64,000 bases of DNA from Buttiauxella warmboldiae (lineage in GTDB: Bacteria; Pseudomonadota; Gammaproteobacteria; Enterobacterales; Enterobacteriaceae): contig NZ_RPOH01000025.1 of assembly GCF_003818135.1 (NCBI RefSeq), forward strand, positions 51,028 to 115,027, in the 5' to 3' direction. The notes below the pieces were generated by a model. It ran no database searches, was not told the DNA's origin, and saw only the letters and a list, made by a program, of their open reading frames with translations. The first letter of the stretch is position 1, and each line of letters starts with the position of its first letter. Shown here piece by piece: positions 1 to 9,592 of this stretch. The translations under genes were made by a program, and so were the position numbers.

Positions 1-419
1 TCGCGGTTAGGCGCAAATTCGCCCGCCTGACGTTGCAGGTCGCCCAGATCGTTGCTGACTAACTGCAGTTCAGCCATTGGGTTAGTCACGGTAATGTCAG
101 CTTTAACCGCCAGAGCGCGAGCTTTCAGGCTTTCACGCAAAGCGATCGCTTCCTGCGCGTAGCCCACAATGCGCGGAGAGTCGAAGTTAACGTTGGTCAG
201 AGTAGAGAAGAAAGCGCGTGGCGCAAAGTTGTCGATTTCATGGTCGATGATGCCGACTTCACGCGCCGCAATAGCCCATGCAGACAGCCCCTGCAGCGTG
301 GCAATCAGCAGGTCCTGCAGATCCGAAGTTTCGGCAGTCTTGCCACACATCCCCTGCGCGTAAGAGCAGCCGTTGCCCGCTGGGGTGCGGATTGTTTGTT
401 CACATTGCACACAAAACAT
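1..419 (-). CDS. hcp: Hybrid cluster protein Hcp, N-terminal part (cut by window edge)
   Basis: This is the first 139 residues of the hybrid cluster protein; the rest lies beyond position 1. Cysteines 3, 6, 18 and 25 give the spacing C-x2-C-x11-C-x6-C, which in the family holds the proximal iron-sulfur cluster; the enterobacterial type binds [2Fe-2S]. The hybrid 4Fe-2S-2O cluster domain is outside the window. Hcp acts in the cytoplasm as a high-affinity nitric oxide reductase, and its reductase Hcr is usually encoded next downstream. The ATG at 417-419 follows an AAGG Shine-Dalgarno. NsrR-like and FNR-like sites lie directly upstream. Identification is certain; only the length is unknown. Confidence 0.96.
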   Translation of the reverse strand, partial: MFCVQCEQTIRTPAGNGCSYAQGMCGKTAETSDLQDLLIATLQGLSAWAIAAREVGIIDHEIDNFAPRAFFSTLTNVNFDSPRIVGYAQEAIALRESLKARALAVKADITVTNPMAELQLVSNDLGDLQRQAGEFAPNR

Positions 420-433
420 GATCGTACCTTTTA

Positions 434-456
434 AAGTTATATTTAATATACATGTT
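434..456 (-). promoter_or_regulatory. Probable NsrR operator of hcp
   Basis: An 11-1-11 imperfect inverted repeat, with half-sites AAGTTATATTT and ATATACATGTT around one base, fits the NsrR pattern AAGNTGYATTT-N-AAATRCANCTT. It ends 15 bases before the hcp start codon, so bound repressor would cover the transcription start. NsrR is the nitric-oxide-sensing repressor of hcp in E. coli. The site is seen in the sequence; the function is inferred. Confidence 0.7.
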
Positions 457-515
457 TAAGGTTATGCTTAGTGTCACGGCGGTAAAAGGGATTTTTTATG
501 CAATATAGAGAGAGA

Positions 516-529
516 TTGATTTAGCGCAA
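516..529 (-). promoter_or_regulatory. Probable FNR site of hcp
   Basis: TTGAT-TTAG-CGCAA matches 8 of 10 fixed positions of TTGAT-N4-ATCAA. Its centre is about 103 bases upstream of the hcp start codon. With a transcription start about 31 bases before the ATG, as I recall for E. coli hcp, the site sits near -72.5, the activating position reported there. It lies just beyond the 3' end of lysO. Confidence 0.6.
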
Positions 530-530
530 A

Positions 531-556
531 TTTGGCGGCAGAAACCTACCGCCAAT
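531..556 (-). terminator. Hairpin after lysO
   Basis: Arms TTGGCGG (532-538) and CCGCCAA (549-555) form a perfect 7-bp stem. It starts a few bases after the lysO stop codon. The tail on the lysO strand has only a short T run, so termination strength is uncertain. Confidence 0.4.
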
Positions 557-562
557 GAGGTA

Positions 563-1462
563 TCAGGAGGCGAAAAATGCCATTAACACCGGCGTTAGCA
601 GGCTCAGAATAAAGCCATGCACGATTGCCGCCGGCACAATTTCGACGCTGCCGCTGCGCTGCAGTACCGGAAGGGTGAAGTCCATCGAGGTTGCGCCACA
701 CAGGCCAAGCGCCGTTGAGCGGCTGCGGCGTAGCAGGCCGGGAATCAGCATAATGGCAATTAATTCGCGCGCCAGATCGTTAAAGAATGCCGCGCTGCCA
801 ATCACCGGGCCGTAGGATTCCGTTATCAAAATCCCGGACAGCGAATACCAGCCAAAGCCCGATGCCATAGCTAAGCCCGCTTTAAGCGGTAAATCGAGAA
901 GCAGGGCATTGATCGCACCACCCGCCAGCGAGCTGAGCGCTACCACAACCGCGACTATCATGCCGCGTCGGTTCAGCACAATCTGCTTTAACGTCATGCC
1001 GCTGTTACGCAGTTGGATACCTACCAGCAATAGCAGGAAAATAAGCGTGTATTCACTGGCTTCGGCTGCGTGATGCAGCACCGGCCATCCGCTCAGCCCC
1101 AGCAGAAAACCCGCGACCACCACGCCGCACAGCTTTAGCGATTCCAGAGCCATCGCCACGCGCGAGGGGAGTTTTTCTTGCTGGTGGCTGTGCCGCCATG
1201 GCATGGAACGCTCCAGCCAAAGCAGGGCCGCCACATTGCAAAGCAGTAACACCACCACGGTGACCGCCGCATAGTGAAAAATAGCCAGCAGGTTAGTTGC
1301 CAGGTTATCGAGAAAAGCGAGGCTGATTCCCATGAAGAATAAAATGACATACACCATCCAGCTCAGCAGGCGATTAATGAGCTTTAACAGGCTGGTTCGT
1401 TGCAGAGCAATCAGATAACCGACAATCAGCGGCGCTAAGATAATTAACAATCCCGAAAACAT
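563..1462 (-). CDS. lysO: L-lysine exporter LysO (YbjE)
   Basis: The 299-residue protein is almost wholly hydrophobic, with about eight membrane segments, and belongs to the LysO (DUF340) family, which exports lysine and the toxic analogue thialysine across the inner membrane. The start beginning MFSGLLIIL gives the same length as the E. coli protein. An in-frame start 17 codons upstream would add a polar, non-homologous tail and is rejected. Conserved stretches include the ESLKLCGV segment, the GFGWYSLSG segment and the C-terminal LGLCGATSMDFTLPVLQR segment. It is a single gene between hcp and aqpZ. E. coli regulates it through ArgP and lysine; I could not confirm such a site here. Confidence 0.93.
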   Translation of the reverse strand: MFSGLLIILAPLIVGYLIALQRTSLLKLINRLLSWMVYVILFFMGISLAFLDNLATNLLAIFHYAAVTVVVLLLCNVAALLWLERSMPWRHSHQQEKLPSRVAMALESLKLCGVVVAGFLLGLSGWPVLHHAAEASEYTLIFLLLLVGIQLRNSGMTLKQIVLNRRGMIVAVVVALSSLAGGAINALLLDLPLKAGLAMASGFGWYSLSGILITESYGPVIGSAAFFNDLARELIAIMLIPGLLRRSRSTALGLCGATSMDFTLPVLQRSGSVEIVPAAIVHGFILSLLTPVLMAFFAS

Positions 1463-1590
1463 GGTGCAGACAATCCTTGCAGGAGAAGTAACGGCGTATC
1501 TCACACTACCCAAAGAGAGGGAATGAGTAAAGCTACGAAAAAGAAGAGTATTTATGCAGATTGCCGCCAGGAAAAGAGACCTCAGCGCCG

Positions 1591-1619
1591 CGCCACCCGT
1601 TTATCTTCTGCGGGTGGCG
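1591..1619 (-). terminator. GC-rich hairpin after aqpZ
   Basis: Arms CGCCACCCG (1591-1599) and CGGGTGGCG (1611-1619) make a perfect 9-bp stem with an 11-base loop, 17 bases after the aqpZ stop codon. No clear T run follows on either strand, so it may stabilise the 3' end rather than act as a classical terminator. Confidence 0.45.
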
Positions 1620-1635
1620 TGGCAATTAAATCAGA

Positions 1636-2331
1636 TTAGCTACGTTTTTCTAACAATGTGCGGTAAATCACGCCGCCCAGAATACCGCCGATGATCGGCA
1701 TCAGCCAGAACAGCCACAGTTGCTCCAGCGCCCAACCGCCCTGGAAGAGAGCAACCGCAGTACTGCGTGCCGGGTTGACCGAGGTATTGGTTACCGGGAT
1801 GCTGATCAGGTGAATCAGCGTCAGCGCAAGGCCGATGGCAATCGGCGCAAAACCGGCCGGGGCAAATTTATCCGTCGCGCCATGAATCACAATCAGGAAG
1901 CCACAGGTTAATACGATTTCAATAATGATGGCCGACAGCATGGAATAATGGTCTGGTGAATGTTCACCGTAGCCATTAGAAGCAAAACCGCTGGCTGCCG
2001 CATCAAAACCGCTCTTGCCGCTGGCAATTAAATAGAGGATACCCGCTGCAACAATCCCGCCAATGACCTGGGCGATAACATAGCCAATCACCTCTTTGGC
2101 CGGGAAGCGGCCGCCAGCCCATAAGCCCAGCGTCACCGCCGGGTTAAAGTGGCCACCGGAAATATGTCCTACGGCGTAGGCCATGGTTAATACGGTTAAG
2201 CCAAATGCTAATGCCACACCGGCAAAGCCAATCCCTAATTCAGGATAAGCCGCCGCCAGAACCGCACTACCACAGCCACCAAATACTAACCAGAAGGTCC
2301 CAAAGCATTCTGCTGCTAATTTTCTAAACAT
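1636..2331 (-). CDS. aqpZ: Aquaporin Z, water channel
   Basis: This 231-residue inner-membrane aquaporin lets water cross by osmosis. Both pore motifs are present: NPA in GGHFNPAVT (near residue 63) and NPA in TSVNPARS (near 186). The water-selective filter residues expected for AqpZ (Phe43, His174, Thr183, Arg189) appear conserved. Six membrane spans and two half-helices fit the family. The ATG at 2329-2331 is chosen over a GTG two codons upstream because an AGAGG Shine-Dalgarno stands six bases before it and the length then equals E. coli AqpZ. It is monocistronic, transcribed away from ybjD. Confidence 0.96.
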   Translation of the reverse strand: MFRKLAAECFGTFWLVFGGCGSAVLAAAYPELGIGFAGVALAFGLTVLTMAYAVGHISGGHFNPAVTLGLWAGGRFPAKEVIGYVIAQVIGGIVAAGILYLIASGKSGFDAAASGFASNGYGEHSPDHYSMLSAIIIEIVLTCGFLIVIHGATDKFAPAGFAPIAIGLALTLIHLISIPVTNTSVNPARSTAVALFQGGWALEQLWLFWLMPIIGGILGGVIYRTLLEKRS

Positions 2332-2793
2332 AACCACCTCTGCATTTCAAAAAATGACGGCGGGTGAGGTAAATAAAAGTACCTACCCGATTATTTTGGT
2401 CACAACTATTTAAGACGTAACGTAAATAATTAAAGAGCAGTAATGTTAATGAGTTCAGTGAGGCAGAGCTACACGATAAAAACCTAAAAAATTGATTTAG
2501 GGCAATGAGATGGCAATCCCCGCAGAATAAACACCTTACAAGTATAGAAGAGTTTTAATAAAGTAAGAATGTTCTGGTGTTAAACACATTTTATCGGGAT
2601 TTGGGGGCCACAGGTATTCACCAGAAAATCGGCGGTTTATTTTCGGTTAAAATAAAAATGGCTATTTTAATAGCCTCCTGCTAAGCAATAAATAACGCGC
2701 GGTGCGCCCTGCCGACTTGCGGATGAAGAGTATATACTCGAGCCTGAGAGTCAATGGCAGGTAAAGGAAAGCACTAACTCATCTGGAGGGAGT
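2332..2793. other. Divergent intergenic region aqpZ–ybjD
   Basis: 462 AT-rich bases carry promoters for both genes but no convincing gene. Visible items are a weak FNR-like box TTGAT-TTAG-GGCAA (2492-2505), a small inverted repeat GGCTATT/AATAGCC (2660-2675), and a perfect 12-bp palindrome GAGTATATACTC (2728-2739) about 55 bases before ybjD that could be an operator or a -10 element. A GGAGG Shine-Dalgarno precedes ybjD. Confidence 0.5.
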
Positions 2794-4449
2794 ATGTTTC
2801 TCGAGCGAGTAGAGATTGTCGGATTCAGGGGTATTAACCGTCTGTCGTTAATGCTTGAGCAAAACAACGTGCTGATTGGCGAAAACGCATGGGGTAAATC
2901 CAGCCTGCTTGATGCGCTAACCCTGCTGCTGTCGCCCGATGAAACGCTCTATCACTTCAGCCGTGACGACTTCTATTTTCCCCCAGGCGATCTACCAGGC
3001 CGGGAGCACCATCTGCATATTGTGCTGACCTTCCGGGAATCCGCGCCGGGTCACCATCTCGGGCGGCGATATCGTTCGCTTGCGCCAGTGTGGGTAGAAG
3101 GAAGCGATGGCTTTCAGCGCATTATGTATCGCCTGGTCGGCGAGCTTGCCGAAGATGGTGCCATCCTGACGCTGCGCAGTTTCCTGGATGCTAAAGGTCA
3201 CGCCGTCAGGCTGGATAATATCGATGCCCTGGCGCGGCAAATCAGCCGCCTCAACCCCGTATTACGCCTGCGCGATGCGCGTTTTATGCGCCGGCTGCGC
3301 AACGACAGTATTCCCGCCATGCCTGAAACCGAAATGACGGCTCGCCAGTTAGATTTCCTGGCGCGTGAACTGGTGTCGCGACCACAAAATCTCACCGATG
3401 CGCAGTTACGTCAGGGGCTGTCGGCGATGGTGCAGCTGCTTGAACACTATTTTTCTGAACAGGGGGCGGCGGCGCACAAGCGTTTATTGCGACGCCGCTC
3501 GCACGATGAGCAGAGAAGCTGGCGCTATCTGGATACCATCAACCGCATGATAGACAAGCCCAACAGTCGCACCCATCGCATGATCTTACTGGGCATGTTT
3601 TCCACGCTTTTGCAGGCAAAGGGCAGCGTGGCGCTGGATAAAGATGCGCGCCCGCTGCTGCTGGTGGAAGACCCGGAAACGCGCCTGCACCCGATTATGC
3701 TATCGGTGGCCTGGCACCTGTTAAACCTGCTGCCGCTGCAAAAAATCACTACCACCAATTCTGGCGAGCTGCTATCGCTCACCCCGGTGGAGCATGTCTG
3801 CCGCCTGGTGCGTGAATCTGCAAAAGTCGCCGCCTGGCGGCTTGGCCCCGGCGGGATGAATGCCGAAGATAGCCGCCGCATTGCGTTTCACATCCGCTTT
3901 AACCGGGCTTCTTCGCTGTTTGCGCGCTGCTGGCTGTTGGTTGAAGGGGAAACCGAAGTGTGGGTGATGAACGAGCTGGCGCGCCAGTGCGGGCATCATT
4001 TTGATGCTGAAGGGGTTAAGGTCATTGAGTTTGCGCAGTCTGGCCTGCGTCCTTTAATTAAATTTGCGCGGCGCATGGGTATTGAATGGCACGTGCTGGT
4101 TGATGGCGACGAAGCCGGAAAGAAATATGCCGCTACGGTGCGTGGCATTCTGGAAAATGACCGTGACCAGGAACGCGAGCACTTGACCGTGCTACCGGCG
4201 ATGGATATGGAGCATTTTATGTATCGTCAGGGCTTTTCTGATGTCTACCACCGCGTGGCGCAGCTCCCGGAAAACGTACCGATGAATATGCGCCGCGTTA
4301 TCGTCAAAGCCATTCATCGCTCTTCAAAACCTGATTTGGCTATTGAAGTGGCGATGGAAGCGGGAAGGCGGGGGATTGATGCCGTGCCGTCCTTGCTGCG
4401 GAAAATGTTTTCACGCGTGCTCTGGCTGGCGCGTGGCCGGGCTGATTAA
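2794..4449 (+). CDS. ybjD: OLD-family ATPase/TOPRIM nuclease YbjD
   Basis: 551 residues in two parts. The N-terminal ABC/SMC-like ATPase has a Walker A at 29-37 (GENAWGKSS) and a Walker B-like LLLVEDPETRLHP near 286-298. The C-terminal TOPRIM nuclease half has VEGETE at 383-388 and VDGDEAG at 436-442, the acidic residues expected to bind metal. This matches class 1 OLD (overcoming lysogenization defect) proteins and has the length of E. coli YbjD. The physiological role is unknown. Relatives act in phage exclusion, and in Gabija with a helicase partner, but no helicase or other defence gene is adjacent. It converges with ybjX, 13 bases away. Family is certain, function inferred only. Confidence 0.9.
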   Translation: MFLERVEIVGFRGINRLSLMLEQNNVLIGENAWGKSSLLDALTLLLSPDETLYHFSRDDFYFPPGDLPGREHHLHIVLTFRESAPGHHLGRRYRSLAPVWVEGSDGFQRIMYRLVGELAEDGAILTLRSFLDAKGHAVRLDNIDALARQISRLNPVLRLRDARFMRRLRNDSIPAMPETEMTARQLDFLARELVSRPQNLTDAQLRQGLSAMVQLLEHYFSEQGAAAHKRLLRRRSHDEQRSWRYLDTINRMIDKPNSRTHRMILLGMFSTLLQAKGSVALDKDARPLLLVEDPETRLHPIMLSVAWHLLNLLPLQKITTTNSGELLSLTPVEHVCRLVRESAKVAAWRLGPGGMNAEDSRRIAFHIRFNRASSLFARCWLLVEGETEVWVMNELARQCGHHFDAEGVKVIEFAQSGLRPLIKFARRMGIEWHVLVDGDEAGKKYAATVRGILENDRDQEREHLTVLPAMDMEHFMYRQGFSDVYHRVAQLPENVPMNMRRVIVKAIHRSSKPDLAIEVAMEAGRRGIDAVPSLLRKMFSRVLWLARGRAD

Positions 4450-4462
4450 CCCGCCCGTCCGC

Positions 4463-5410
4463 TTACAGCTGCCGCTGGATTTGTTCTTCCATGGCGTCTA
4501 ACAAGCCGTAGCGGCGGCGGTATTCCGCCCGCTTTTTACTGGCGATCTCTTCAAGAGGTTTGCGTGCCGCTTCAAGCGGCAGTTTATAGAGCCCTTCAGC
4601 GGTTAATTCACCGCGCATTGACGCCCAAAAGCAATCGTAATCGGCATGGATTTTATCTTTCTTTTTTCGCGCATACCGCCATGAGCAGTAGATATGTGCG
4701 CTATTGCTGACGGCCAGAATCTGACTCATACCTGAATATTGCGCCAGCAGGCAGGCCGCCTCCAGCACCAGGCGCTTGGGGAATAATCCATGGCACGCTT
4801 TGGTGGCAAGCTGAATGCTCTCATGAGGAATATCGCTTCTGGCACCCTGTAGCCCGCCAATAAACAGCGTTGATATTTCCTGGTATCGGCACAGGGTAAA
4901 GGTTAACCCCGCAAGCGCTACGCCATCCGGACGGGTGAATGTTATGGTGGCTTCCCCTTCCTTATCGAGATTGGCATTGGCGCATAAATCAAGATGGTAG
5001 CGGTGTTCATCTTTACCCGTTATTGTTGCCAGGCGCGCGCCGTTGGCGGAATATTGCTGTTGTAACAGCTGTTCCGGTAACACGCCGCTGAGGGTCTGAT
5101 AGTGGAAAGACAAGGCATGCGCCACCGCCCTGGGGTTAAACTTCGCCGTTAAATAGGGGCGATGAGCCCGACAGGGCAGGCCCGGCTGCGCTGCCAGCAG
5201 TTTTTCTAATAACGGCTGATGTGCCAGAGTAGTCAGTAATTGTGCTGTGGTCAGCGGGCTTGCCAGCGATCGCAGGACAAATTTGCGACGGTACGCCGGA
5301 TTGTGCCATGCGTGCCCCGGCCTCCATTGCCCTTTTGCTAAACAAAGAAACAGCTGCCAACCGCTGAGTTGGCTTATTGGTATAAATTCGTCTGCGGCAA
5401 TCGGTGACAT
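4463..5410 (-). CDS. ybjX: VirK/YbjX family protein (DUF535)
   Basis: A cytoplasmic-looking protein of 315 residues from the ATG at 5408-5410, or 334 from a TTG at 5467. The ATG is preferred because AGG stands eight bases upstream. The family includes Shigella VirK and Salmonella YbjX/SomA-type proteins linked to virulence, antimicrobial-peptide resistance and envelope maintenance, but the biochemical activity is unknown. Seen here are no signal peptide, a conserved central ETLFIGGLQG-like segment (here STLFIGGLQGAR), a C-terminal YCSWRYARKKKDKIHADYDCFW block, and a basic C-terminus. E. coli YbjX is about 330 residues, so the true start could be the upstream one. In E. coli and Salmonella the gene is PhoP-linked; no PhoP box was established here. 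Confidence 0.85.
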   Translation of the reverse strand: MSPIAADEFIPISQLSGWQLFLCLAKGQWRPGHAWHNPAYRRKFVLRSLASPLTTAQLLTTLAHQPLLEKLLAAQPGLPCRAHRPYLTAKFNPRAVAHALSFHYQTLSGVLPEQLLQQQYSANGARLATITGKDEHRYHLDLCANANLDKEGEATITFTRPDGVALAGLTFTLCRYQEISTLFIGGLQGARSDIPHESIQLATKACHGLFPKRLVLEAACLLAQYSGMSQILAVSNSAHIYCSWRYARKKKDKIHADYDCFWASMRGELTAEGLYKLPLEAARKPLEEIASKKRAEYRRRYGLLDAMEEQIQRQL

Positions 5411-5550
5411 GGTTGCAACCTGGTTGAGAAAGAGTGGGGTAATTTCAACACCTGTTAGCTCAACCAATGTTCAATCAACGCCTGGCCGTTACCCGCAGCT
5501 GACTTTTGTTGAGACTTTATTTAATTAGCCCGTCTTTTTGCAGGATACCT

Positions 5551-6666
5551 ATGAGATTTAAGGGAAAAATAAAAAAACGTTATTGGCTTCTGGGCCTGCT
5601 GGTGCTGCTGTTGGCGATCTGGCTCTGGCAGTTTATCAATGCGCCGGCGCCGGTTTATCAGACTATGATTGTGCGCAAAGGTGAGCTGCAACAAAGCGTG
5701 CTGGCAACGGGTAAACTGGATGCGTTACGCAAAGTCGATGTGGGCGCTCAGGTGAGCGGACAGCTCAAAACGCTGTCGGTTAACATTGGCGATAAGGTGA
5801 AAAAAGATCAGCTGTTGGGGGTTATCGACCCCGAACAGGCGCAAAACCAGATTAAAGAGGTTGAAGCGACGTTAATGGAGTTACGCGCACAGCGGCGGCA
5901 GGCTGTGGCTCAGGCGAAGCTTGCGCAGGTGACGTTAAATCGCCAGCGTGCGCTGGCCAAAACCCAGGCGATCTCGCAACAGGATCTGGATACGGCGGCG
6001 ACCGATCTTGAGGTCAGACAGGCGCAGATCGGCACGATCGATGCGCAAATTAAACGCAATCAGGCCTCATTAGATACCGCAAAAACCAACCTCGATTACA
6101 CGCAGATTGTGGCGCCGATGGCGGGGGAAGTGACGGAAATCACCACGAAACAAGGCCAGACGGTGATTGCCGCGCAACAGGCACCGAACATTCTGACGCT
6201 TGCCGATCTCGGCACCATGCTGGTTAAAGCACAGGTCTCGGAAGCTGATGTTATTCATCTTAAATCCGGCCAGAAAGCCTGGTTTACCGTGCTTGGCGAT
6301 CCGTTGACGCGTTACGAAGGGCTGCTGATCGATATTCTTCCCACGCCGGTAAAAGTGAACGACGCGATTTTCTATAACGCGCGCTTTGAAGTTCCTAATC
6401 CGCAAGGTGTCCTGCGCCTGGAAATGACGGCACAGGTTCATATCCAGCTCGGCGGGGCGAAAAATGTGTTAACCATCCCGCTTGCCGCCCTGGGGGATCC
6501 GGTGGGCAATAGCCGCTACAAAGTTTCGGTGCTGCGCAACGGCGAAACCCGCGACCGTGAAATCACCATTGGCATGCGTAACGATACCCAGGTACAGGTG
6601 GTATCGGGCCTGACCGAGGGGGAAGAAGTGGTGATGGGTAAAAGTGCCGCCGGGAGTGCGCCATGA
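5551..6666 (+). CDS. macA: MacA, periplasmic adaptor of the MacAB-TolC pump
   Basis: 371 residues, the same as E. coli MacA. One N-terminal membrane anchor (about residues 10-28, [16 protein letters not shown]) is followed by a membrane-fusion-protein body: a lipoyl half ([14 protein letters not shown]), an alpha-helical hairpin with long heptad stretches (about 90-175) that reaches TolC, the second lipoyl half, a beta-barrel and a membrane-proximal domain. MacA stimulates MacB ATPase and delivers macrolides, enterotoxin and haem precursors to TolC. The ATG at 5551 has a CAGGA Shine-Dalgarno; upstream in-frame starts add non-homologous sequence. It overlaps macB by four bases (ATGA), indicating translational coupling. 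Confidence 0.96.
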   Translation: MRFKGKIKKRYWLLGLLVLLLAIWLWQFINAPAPVYQTMIVRKGELQQSVLATGKLDALRKVDVGAQVSGQLKTLSVNIGDKVKKDQLLGVIDPEQAQNQIKEVEATLMELRAQRRQAVAQAKLAQVTLNRQRALAKTQAISQQDLDTAATDLEVRQAQIGTIDAQIKRNQASLDTAKTNLDYTQIVAPMAGEVTEITTKQGQTVIAAQQAPNILTLADLGTMLVKAQVSEADVIHLKSGQKAWFTVLGDPLTRYEGLLIDILPTPVKVNDAIFYNARFEVPNPQGVLRLEMTAQVHIQLGGAKNVLTIPLAALGDPVGNSRYKVSVLRNGETRDREITIGMRNDTQVQVVSGLTEGEEVVMGKSAAGSAP

Positions 6667-8609
6667 CGGCACTGCTTGAGCTACGGGATATTCGCCGTAG
6701 CTACCCGTCGGGAGATGAACAGGTTGAGGTGCTTAAAGGCATTAATATCACCATTGCCGCGGGTGAGATGGTGGCGATTGTCGGGGCCTCAGGCTCCGGT
6801 AAATCCACGCTGATGAATATCCTTGGCTGCCTGGATAAACCCACCAGCGGCAGTTACAAAGTGGCCGGGCAGGATGTCGCGCTGCTTGATAGCGACGCGC
6901 TTGCCACCTTACGGCGCGAGCACTTTGGTTTTATCTTCCAGCGCTATCATTTGCTCTCGCATCTTAACGCCACGCAAAACGTGGAAGTGCCGGCGGTATA
7001 TGCCGGTACGGCACGGGTTTATCGCCAGCAGCGGGCACGAGCTTTACTGATGCGCCTGGGGCTGGCTGAACGCGTTGACTATCTTCCGGCACAGCTGTCC
7101 GGCGGCCAGCAGCAGCGCGTCAGTATCGCCCGCGCGCTGATGAATGGCGGCCAGGTGATTCTGGCGGATGAGCCGACCGGCGCGCTGGATAGCCACTCTG
7201 GCGAAGAGGTGATGGCGACGCTCAAACAGCTGCGGGAACAGGGGCATACGGTGATTATCGTCACCCACGACCCGACTATTGCCGCACAGGCTCAGCGCGT
7301 TATCGAAATTCGTGACGGTGAGATTATCAGCAATCCTCCGGCGCTGGCGTCATCGGCTGGCGTACAGAAAGAGGCAAAGCCGCAGCCGACTCACTCACCG
7401 TTTCAGCAAACGCTCAGCAGCTTCCGTGAGGCATTCACTATGGCGTGGCTGGCGCTGGCGGCGAATAAAATGCGCACGCTATTGACGATGCTCGGCATTA
7501 TTATTGGTATCGCCTCGGTGGTATCGATAGTGATTGTCGGCGATGCGGCCAAGCAGCTGGTGTTGCAGGATATTCGCTCGATTGGCACCAACACCATCGA
7601 TATCTATCCGGGGAAAGATTTTGGCGACGATGACCCGCAATACCAGCAGGCATTAAAATATGACGACCTGGCGGCCATCAGCCAGCAGCCCTGGGTCAGG
7701 TCGGCAACCCCTTCGCTTTCGAGTAATTTACGGGTGCGCTATGGTAACGTCGATGCTGCCGCAAGCGTGAATGGCGTCAGCAGCCAGTACTTTAACGTTT
7801 ACGGCATGACCTTCAGCGAAGGGAATACTTTTAACGACGAGCAGCTGGCAGGGCGTGCGCAGGTGGTGGTGCTGGACAGCAATACCAAACGCCAGCTGTT
7901 TCCGGATAAAGCCTGGGTGGTGGGGGAAATTGTGCTGGTGGGCAACATGCCTGCGACGGTGATAGGCGTGGCGCAGGAGAAGCAGTCGATGTTTGGCAGC
8001 AGTAAAATTCTGCGCGTCTGGTTGCCGTATAACACCATGGCCGGGCGGGTGATGGGGCAGAGCTGGCTTAACTCGATTACGGTGCGCGTTAACGAGGGTT
8101 ATCACAGCCAGGAAGCTGAACAGCAGCTCAACCGGTTGTTGCAGTTACGTCACGGTAAGAAAGATTTCTTCACCTACAATATGGACGGGCTGTTGAAAAC
8201 GGCGGAAAAGACCACACGTACTCTTCAGATGTTCCTGACGCTGGTGGCGGTGATTTCATTGCTGGTCGGCGGGATTGGCGTGATGAACATCATGCTGGTG
8301 TCGGTGACGGAACGTACGAAAGAGATCGGTATCCGCATGGCGGTAGGGGCGCGTGCCAGCGATGTGCTACAGCAGTTTTTGATCGAGGCGGTGCTGGTGT
8401 GTCTGGTGGGGGGAGCGTTAGGCATTGCGTTATCGCTGTTAATCGCCTTCACGCTGCAGCTGGTATTGCCCGGCTGGGAGATAGGCTTTTCACCGATGGC
8501 CTTATTAACCGCGTTTGTCTGTTCAACCGCAACGGGAATTATTTTTGGTTGGCTACCGGCAAGAAATGCCGCGCGGCTTAACCCTATTGATGCGCTGGCG
8601 CGAGATTAA
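6663..8609 (+). CDS. macB: MacB, ATP-binding/permease of the MacAB-TolC pump
   Basis: 648 residues, the same as E. coli. The N-terminal nucleotide-binding domain has Walker [10 protein letters not shown] (41-49), signature LSGGQQQR (145-152) and Walker [12 protein letters not shown] (about 166-176). A transmembrane helix (about 270-295) leads to a large periplasmic domain, then three C-terminal helices with the FtsX-like [17 protein letters not shown] coupling motif. MacB works as a mechanotransmitter: ATP cycles in the cytoplasm drive periplasmic conformational change that pushes substrates through MacA and TolC. It is translationally coupled to macA. A bidirectional terminator shared with cspD follows. 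Confidence 0.97.
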   Translation: MTALLELRDIRRSYPSGDEQVEVLKGINITIAAGEMVAIVGASGSGKSTLMNILGCLDKPTSGSYKVAGQDVALLDSDALATLRREHFGFIFQRYHLLSHLNATQNVEVPAVYAGTARVYRQQRARALLMRLGLAERVDYLPAQLSGGQQQRVSIARALMNGGQVILADEPTGALDSHSGEEVMATLKQLREQGHTVIIVTHDPTIAAQAQRVIEIRDGEIISNPPALASSAGVQKEAKPQPTHSPFQQTLSSFREAFTMAWLALAANKMRTLLTMLGIIIGIASVVSIVIVGDAAKQLVLQDIRSIGTNTIDIYPGKDFGDDDPQYQQALKYDDLAAISQQPWVRSATPSLSSNLRVRYGNVDAAASVNGVSSQYFNVYGMTFSEGNTFNDEQLAGRAQVVVLDSNTKRQLFPDKAWVVGEIVLVGNMPATVIGVAQEKQSMFGSSKILRVWLPYNTMAGRVMGQSWLNSITVRVNEGYHSQEAEQQLNRLLQLRHGKKDFFTYNMDGLLKTAEKTTRTLQMFLTLVAVISLLVGGIGVMNIMLVSVTERTKEIGIRMAVGARASDVLQQFLIEAVLVCLVGGALGIALSLLIAFTLQLVLPGWEIGFSPMALLTAFVCSTATGIIFGWLPARNAARLNPIDALARD

Positions 8610-8637
8610 ATCGATCTCAGCTATGACGTTTGGGTAT

Positions 8638-8668
8638 AAAAATGCCAGCCTGGCGGCTGGCATTTTAT
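8638..8668. terminator. Bidirectional terminator between macB and cspD
   Basis: AAATGCCAGCC and GGCTGGCATTT pair perfectly around a TGGC loop. T runs follow on both strands (TTTTAT on plus, TTTTTAT on minus), so it serves the convergent macAB and cspD transcripts. Confidence 0.85.
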
Positions 8669-8697
8669 CCCTGGGATGTACACAATGAGGCAAAAGG

Positions 8698-8922
8698 TCA
8701 GGCGACCGCTGCTTCAAGCTCCAGAGGCACAATCAAACTGGCGTGATTGCCTTTTGGCCCCTGATGTACATCAAACCTGACAGTTTGTCCGGCTTTAAGC
8801 GTTCTGTAACCATCCATCTGAATGGTGGAGTAGTGTGCGAAGATATCTTCGCCACCGCCCTCAGGGCAGATAAAACCGAACCCTTTGGCGTTATTGAACC
8901 ATTTAACAGTACCCGTTTCCAT
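8698..8922 (-). CDS. cspD: Cold-shock-like protein CspD
   Basis: A 74-residue single OB-fold protein with RNP1 KGFGFI (13-18) and RNP2 DIFAHY (about 26-31). CspD is the stationary-phase paralogue that binds single-stranded DNA as a dimer and inhibits replication; it is not cold-induced. The C-terminal extension beyond the cold-shock core (LELEAAVA) is typical of CspD. It is divergent from clpS, as in E. coli, where CspD is also a substrate of ATP-dependent proteolysis. Confidence 0.95.
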   Translation of the reverse strand: METGTVKWFNNAKGFGFICPEGGGEDIFAHYSTIQMDGYRTLKAGQTVRFDVHQGPKGNHASLIVPLELEAAVA

Positions 8923-9244
8923 GCTTCGACATCCTTCGTAAATCTTATAAGTGAGATGGAATCAACCGGTGGGTGAGGGCGGGCTGTTCAAAACCTCGCC
9001 AGCTCACGCTTGTACAATGTAGATAATTTAACCATGTCGTCAAGCGTTGCGCGGGGGGTAACCCTTGAGAATGAATCAAAAATTTGAAGCAGTTAACGCT
9101 ATGCTGATTAATGTGATCGGGCTCGCGCTCGCAAATAGTGACCGCTTTACACTCGGTGCTTCACGTTAACTGAAAGCGTATTACACTCAACCTATGGGCT
9201 TCGCCTTCATCATAACGGGCGATTTAACACGATGACGATTTGCA
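8923..9244. other. Divergent intergenic region cspD–clpS
   Basis: 322 bases hold the two divergent promoters and the untranslated leaders. I saw no further open frame with a ribosome site, no strong hairpin and no recognised operator. Confidence 0.45.
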
Positions 9245-9565
9245 ATGGGTAAGACGAACGATTGGTTGGATTTCGACCAGCTGGTGGGTGATAAACTGCG
9301 CGAAGCGCTAAAACCCCCTTCAATGTATAAAGTAATGTTAATGAACGATGACTACACGCCGATGGAATTTGTTATTGACGTGCTGCAAAAGTTCTTTTCT
9401 TATGATGTAGAGCGTGCAACGCAACTGATGCTCACCGTGCACTATCAGGGTAAAGCTACCTGCGGCATTTTTACTGCAGAAGTAGCGGAAACCAAAGTCG
9501 CGTTAGTGAACCAGTACGCACGAGAGCATGAGCATCCGTTGCTGTGTACGCTAGAAAAAGCCTGA
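9245..9565 (+). CDS. clpS: ClpS, N-degron adaptor for ClpAP
   Basis: 106 residues, as in E. coli. The binding pocket for N-terminal Leu, Phe, Tyr or Trp is intact: Asn34, Asp35, Met40 and His66 are all present (MNDDYTPM and VHYQG). The flexible N-terminal arm that enters ClpA is residues 1-25. ClpS captures N-degron substrates and hands them to ClpA while blocking SsrA-tagged ones. It is followed after 27 bases by clpA, and a few genes away is Aat, which creates the N-degrons. Confidence 0.97.
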   Translation: MGKTNDWLDFDQLVGDKLREALKPPSMYKVMLMNDDYTPMEFVIDVLQKFFSYDVERATQLMLTVHYQGKATCGIFTAEVAETKVALVNQYAREHEHPLLCTLEKA

Positions 9566-9592
9566 AGAAGGCAAAATTTGGGGGAGGTGCCT

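Noticed and set aside
2354..2413. 19-codon open frame in the aqpZ–ybjD gap
   Set aside because: No Shine-Dalgarno, no similarity I recognise, and of a length expected by chance.
2492..2505. FNR-like TTGAT-TTAG-GGCAA in the aqpZ–ybjD gap
   Set aside because: One half is weak and it is not at a useful distance from an evident promoter for either gene.
2728..2739. GAGTATATACTC as a LexA box
   Set aside because: It lacks the CTG…CAG ends required by LexA; kept only as an unassigned palindrome.
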